Origin: JAMXLO01 sp035492535
Lineage (GTDB): Bacteria; Pseudomonadota; Alphaproteobacteria; Acetobacterales; Acetobacteraceae
Reading direction: 5' to 3'
Assembly: GCA_035492535.1 (NCBI GenBank)
Contig: DATJJM010000208.1
Span: 1 to 8,091 of the forward strand
DNA length: 8,091 nt
The notes beneath the pieces are model-generated. The model was not told the origin of the DNA. It saw only the letters and a list, made by a program, of their open reading frames with translations, and ran no database searches. Positions within the stretch are counted from its first letter, which is position 1. Every line of letters begins with the position of its first letter. The position numbers and the translations under genes are program-made. This document shows positions 5,691 to 8,091 of this stretch, one piece after another.

Positions 5691-6611
5691 ATGCAGGTAC
5701 GCGTTCTCGGTGCCGCCGCGGGCGGTGGTTTCCCTCAATGGAACTCGAATGCCGCTGGCTGTCGCCGGGCGCGCGCCGGCGACCCGCTCGCCAGGCCGCG
5801 CACGCAGGCGTCGATCGCCGTGAGCAGCGATGGTGAGCAATGGTTCCTGTTCAACGCCTCCCCTGATCTGCGGCAGCAAATCGAGGCGACGCCCTGCCTG
5901 CACCCGCGCCAGGGCCCGCGCTCGTCGCCAATCGCCGGCGTGGTTGTCACCAACGGCGACGTTGATGCGATTGCTGGACTCCTCACCTTGCGCGAGCGGC
6001 ATCGGTTCACCGTCTGGGGGACCGCCAGAATTCAGGCGATCCTCAATGCCAATCCCGTTTTCGACGTATTGGCCCATGACATCGTGACACGCTGCTCCGT
6101 CGATATCGGCAAGCCGACCGACTTGCTGTTGGCCGACGGTTCTCCGAGCGGCTTGATCGTCGAACTGATCCTGGTCCCGGGCAAGGTGCCACTCTATCTT
6201 GAGGATTCTTCTGAGCCCCCGGCCATCGTGGAGGATGACACAACCGTCGGCGCCCTCGTCACCGACAGGGATCAACGTCTCTTCTTCATTCCGAGCTGCG
6301 CTGCAATGACCGAGCCGCTCGCCCAGTGCATCCAAGGGGCCGACGTCGTATTGTTCGACGGCACGCTTTGGGCGGATGACGAGATGCTGCGATCCGGCGT
6401 TGGCAGCAAGACCGGACTGCGCATGGGCCATATGAGCGTCAGCGGCCCCAATGGCACGCTTGCTGCGTTCAGCCAGATCGGTGTTGGCCGAAAGATCCTG
6501 CTGCATATCAATAACTCCAACCCGATCCTGCTCGACGACTCATCCGAGAGGGCTGCCGTCGAGGCTGAGGGCTGGGAAGTCGCCTACGACGGAATGGAGA
6601 TCCAGCTATGA
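5691..6611 (+). CDS. pqqB: PqqB, hydroxylase of PQQ biosynthesis
   Basis: PqqB has a metallo-beta-lactamase fold and is reported to be an iron-dependent hydroxylase acting on the crosslinked Glu-Tyr intermediate, before PqqC. The product is 306 residues, the usual length. Hallmarks are VRVLGAAAGGGFPQWN at 3-18, FNASPDLRQQI at 54-64, TNGDVDAIAGLLTLRE at 87-102, MGHMSVSG at 245-252, HINNSNPIL at 272-280 and a final DGMEI. The ATG at 5691 is chosen because the family N-terminus begins right there; an in-frame TTG at 5652 would add 13 residues unlike the family. The Cys-rich WNCNCxxC zinc site seen in many PqqB proteins is WNSNAAGC here, with one Cys left. The gene overlaps pqqC by four bases (ATGA). 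Confidence 0.95.
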   Translation: MQVRVLGAAAGGGFPQWNSNAAGCRRARAGDPLARPRTQASIAVSSDGEQWFLFNASPDLRQQIEATPCLHPRQGPRSSPIAGVVVTNGDVDAIAGLLTLRERHRFTVWGTARIQAILNANPVFDVLAHDIVTRCSVDIGKPTDLLLADGSPSGLIVELILVPGKVPLYLEDSSEPPAIVEDDTTVGALVTDRDQRLFFIPSCAAMTEPLAQCIQGADVVLFDGTLWADDEMLRSGVGSKTGLRMGHMSVSGPNGTLAAFSQIGVGRKILLHINNSNPILLDDSSERAAVEAEGWEVAYDGMEIQL

Positions 6612-7339
6612 GCGATCGCGTGCTCTCGCCTGACGAGCTGGAAGCGGCGCTGCGAAACATCGGCGCCGAGCGATATCATTCACGGCATCCCTTCCATAAG
6701 CTGATGTACCAGGGAAAGCTGACCCGTGAGCAACTCCAGGCGTGGGCGCTGAACCGATACTATTACCAATGCCGAATCCCGACAAAAGACGCGACGCTGA
6801 TCGCCCGGCTGCCGACGGCGGAACTGCGTCGCGTGTGGCGGCGACGGCTGCATGACCACGATGGCGACGAACAGAACATCGGCGGGACCGCACGATGGCT
6901 GAAGCTGACCGATGGGCTGGGATTGGACCGGGACTACGTCGTCTCCACCAAAGGATTGCTGCCAATCACGCGATTTTCCGTCGATGCCTACGTCGATATC
7001 GTGCGCGACCGGCCGATCCTCGAGGGGATAGCGTCCTGTCTGACCGAGCTGTTTTCGCCGTCGATCATCGCCGAGCGGGTCGGAGGCATGCTGGCGAACT
7101 ACGATTTCATCACGGCCGATACGCTCGAATACTTCACGCCGAGACTGGATCAGGCGCCGCAGGATGCCGAATTCGCCCTCTCTTATGTCAGGGAGCACGC
7201 ACGAACAGCCGAACAACAGGCGGCCGTGCAAGCAGTCTTGCGGACCAAGTGCGACATATTGTGGGCTATGCTGGATGCGCTCCATCTGGCCTATGTCGAA
7301 CCGGGCATGATCCCGCCAGGTGCATTTGTACCTGCGTAA
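6608..7339 (+). CDS. pqqC: PqqC, pyrroloquinoline-quinone synthase
   Basis: PqqC is a cofactorless oxidase that performs the last step of PQQ synthesis: ring closure and an eight-electron oxidation of AHQQ using molecular oxygen. The product is 243 residues. Active-site residues known from the Klebsiella enzyme occur here at the same numbers: Tyr23, His24, Arg50, Tyr53, Gln54, His84, Tyr128, Arg157, Tyr175, Arg179 and Lys214. The protein is therefore very probably functional. The start ATG lies in the ATGA overlap with the pqqB stop, so the two are translationally coupled. It is the second gene of the rightward pqqBC unit. A 173-bp gap separates it from gfa, with no clear intrinsic terminator. 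Confidence 0.97.
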   Translation: MSDRVLSPDELEAALRNIGAERYHSRHPFHKLMYQGKLTREQLQAWALNRYYYQCRIPTKDATLIARLPTAELRRVWRRRLHDHDGDEQNIGGTARWLKLTDGLGLDRDYVVSTKGLLPITRFSVDAYVDIVRDRPILEGIASCLTELFSPSIIAERVGGMLANYDFITADTLEYFTPRLDQAPQDAEFALSYVREHARTAEQQAAVQAVLRTKCDILWAMLDALHLAYVEPGMIPPGAFVPA

Positions 7340-7512
7340 TCCGCGCAGCCACCGTTCGCACACTCACGATTCTGCTAATGACGGTAATCGTCGTATTGCA
7401 GTAGCATTATAGTGCTGCGAAAGCCGTCGTGCGGAGCTAAACTCTGCAATTGCTGACGTGAAATGGATCAAGCGCTTCAGCAACGCCACAACCTGAAATG
7501 GGGAGTGCGAAC

Positions 7513-8091
7513 ATGTCCGAAACCATCCGTCTGCATCCCTCGATCGACCAAGGCATTCGTCCCGGCACCGCGAATTTCGCGGGCGGCACGCTGGTGTGCA
7601 AATGCAGCGATCGGCCGGTGAAAATCACGATCAAGGGGAACGTTGCTTACGACCATGCCTGCGGCTGCACAAAATGCTGGAAGCCAGCCGGCGCGATGTT
7701 GTCTGTCGTCGCAGTGGTACCGCGCGCCAACCTGACAGTCGCTGAGAATGGCGATAAGCTCGCCATCGTCGACCCCAACGCCGCAATCCAGCGTTATGCC
7801 TGCAAGGCTTGTGGCGTGCACATGTATGGACGGATCGAAAACACGAAGCATCCGTTCTATGGGTTTGATTTCGTCCATCCCGAGCTGTTCCAGGAGTCAG
7901 GTTGGGCGCCGCCGGAATTCGCCGCGTTCGTGTCGTCGGTTATTGAATCAGGCGTGAGCCCCGACGGTATGGGCGGCGTCCGCGCCCGTCTGAAGCAGCT
8001 CGGCCTGGAGCCGTATGACTGCCTGTCTCCGGCATTGATGGACGCGATATCGACCCACGTCGCCAAGGCCTCGGGGGCGCTGCCGAGCTGA
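7513..8091 (+). CDS. gfa: Gfa, glutathione-dependent formaldehyde-activating enzyme
   Basis: Gfa promotes the condensation of formaldehyde with glutathione to S-hydroxymethylglutathione, which feeds the glutathione-linked formaldehyde dehydrogenase pathway in the cytoplasm. The product is 192 residues; the Paracoccus enzyme has about 194. Seven cysteines match the two zinc sites: Cys29, Cys31, Cys97 and Cys100 (structural site; VCKCSD and CKACG), and Cys50, Cys52 and Cys55 (catalytic site; CGCTKC). They are offset by two from the Paracoccus ligands as I recall them. The ATG at 7513 follows a GGGGAG ribosome binding site; an upstream in-frame ATG at 7498 is less likely. It lies on the same strand as pqqBC, and the stop is the last codon of the window. 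Its role next to PQQ genes fits methanol or formaldehyde metabolism. Confidence 0.95.
   Translation: MSETIRLHPSIDQGIRPGTANFAGGTLVCKCSDRPVKITIKGNVAYDHACGCTKCWKPAGAMLSVVAVVPRANLTVAENGDKLAIVDPNAAIQRYACKACGVHMYGRIENTKHPFYGFDFVHPELFQESGWAPPEFAAFVSSVIESGVSPDGMGGVRARLKQLGLEPYDCLSPALMDAISTHVAKASGALPS

Noticed and set aside
5457..6506. A 349-codon open frame on the minus strand opposite pqqB
   Set aside because: It is antisense to a clearly recognisable PqqB and shows no family features. It is a codon-phase shadow common in GC-rich DNA, and it also runs over pqqA.
6680..7363. A 227-codon minus-strand frame opposite pqqC
   Set aside because: It is a shadow of pqqC, whose active-site residues are all in the forward frame.
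7396..7420. Imperfect inverted repeat and TATAGT-like bases upstream of gfa
   Set aside because: The arms need a bulge to pair and no properly spaced -35 element is visible, so a promoter call is not supported.

Overview
The window is a high-GC segment of an alphaproteobacterial chromosome, probably Hyphomicrobiales and possibly Bradyrhizobiaceae-like. This assignment rests on the style of the PQQ and Gfa proteins, the small lipoprotein family and the GC-rich codon use. It is inference, because no rRNA or other marker gene is present.

Left part (1-3169), accessory in character. It opens with the 3' end and right inverted repeat of an IS3-family insertion sequence (3-141). Next, all on the minus strand and tightly packed, come a secreted thaumatin-like/GH64-like protein (3169-1592), a small lipoprotein (1531-1145), a possible 37-codon ORF (1143-1030) and a type II secretion pseudopilin gspK (1033-226). 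gspK is broken by a one-base frameshift in a six-base homopolymer. Its expected gsp neighbours are absent, and the IS end lies 84 bp beyond its stop. A perfect 30-bp palindrome covers the lipoprotein start codon.

Middle (3170-3926). There is no intact gene here. The plus strand carries a heavily decayed GGDEF-EAL (cyclic-di-GMP) gene with stops, frame changes and an internal deletion.

Right part (3927-8091), C1/alcohol-oxidation metabolism. A complete pqqA, pqqB, pqqC, pqqD and pqqE set makes the redox cofactor pyrroloquinoline quinone. It is arranged as two divergent units rather than the usual pqqABCDE. Leftward, pqqA-pqqD-pqqE holds the precursor peptide, its chaperone and the radical-SAM crosslinking enzyme, with a strong hairpin after pqqA. 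Rightward, pqqB-pqqC holds the hydroxylase and the final oxidase. A 205-bp divergent control region separates them. Downstream of pqqC is gfa, the glutathione-dependent formaldehyde-activating enzyme. PQQ serves methanol and other alcohol dehydrogenases that can release formaldehyde, and Gfa channels formaldehyde into the glutathione pathway, so the pairing suggests a methylotrophy-related locus. No PQQ-dependent dehydrogenase or PqqF/G-type protease lies inside the window.

I did not find a wholly new system. The most distinctive points are the split divergent pqq layout, the start-codon palindrome and the frameshifted orphan gspK.
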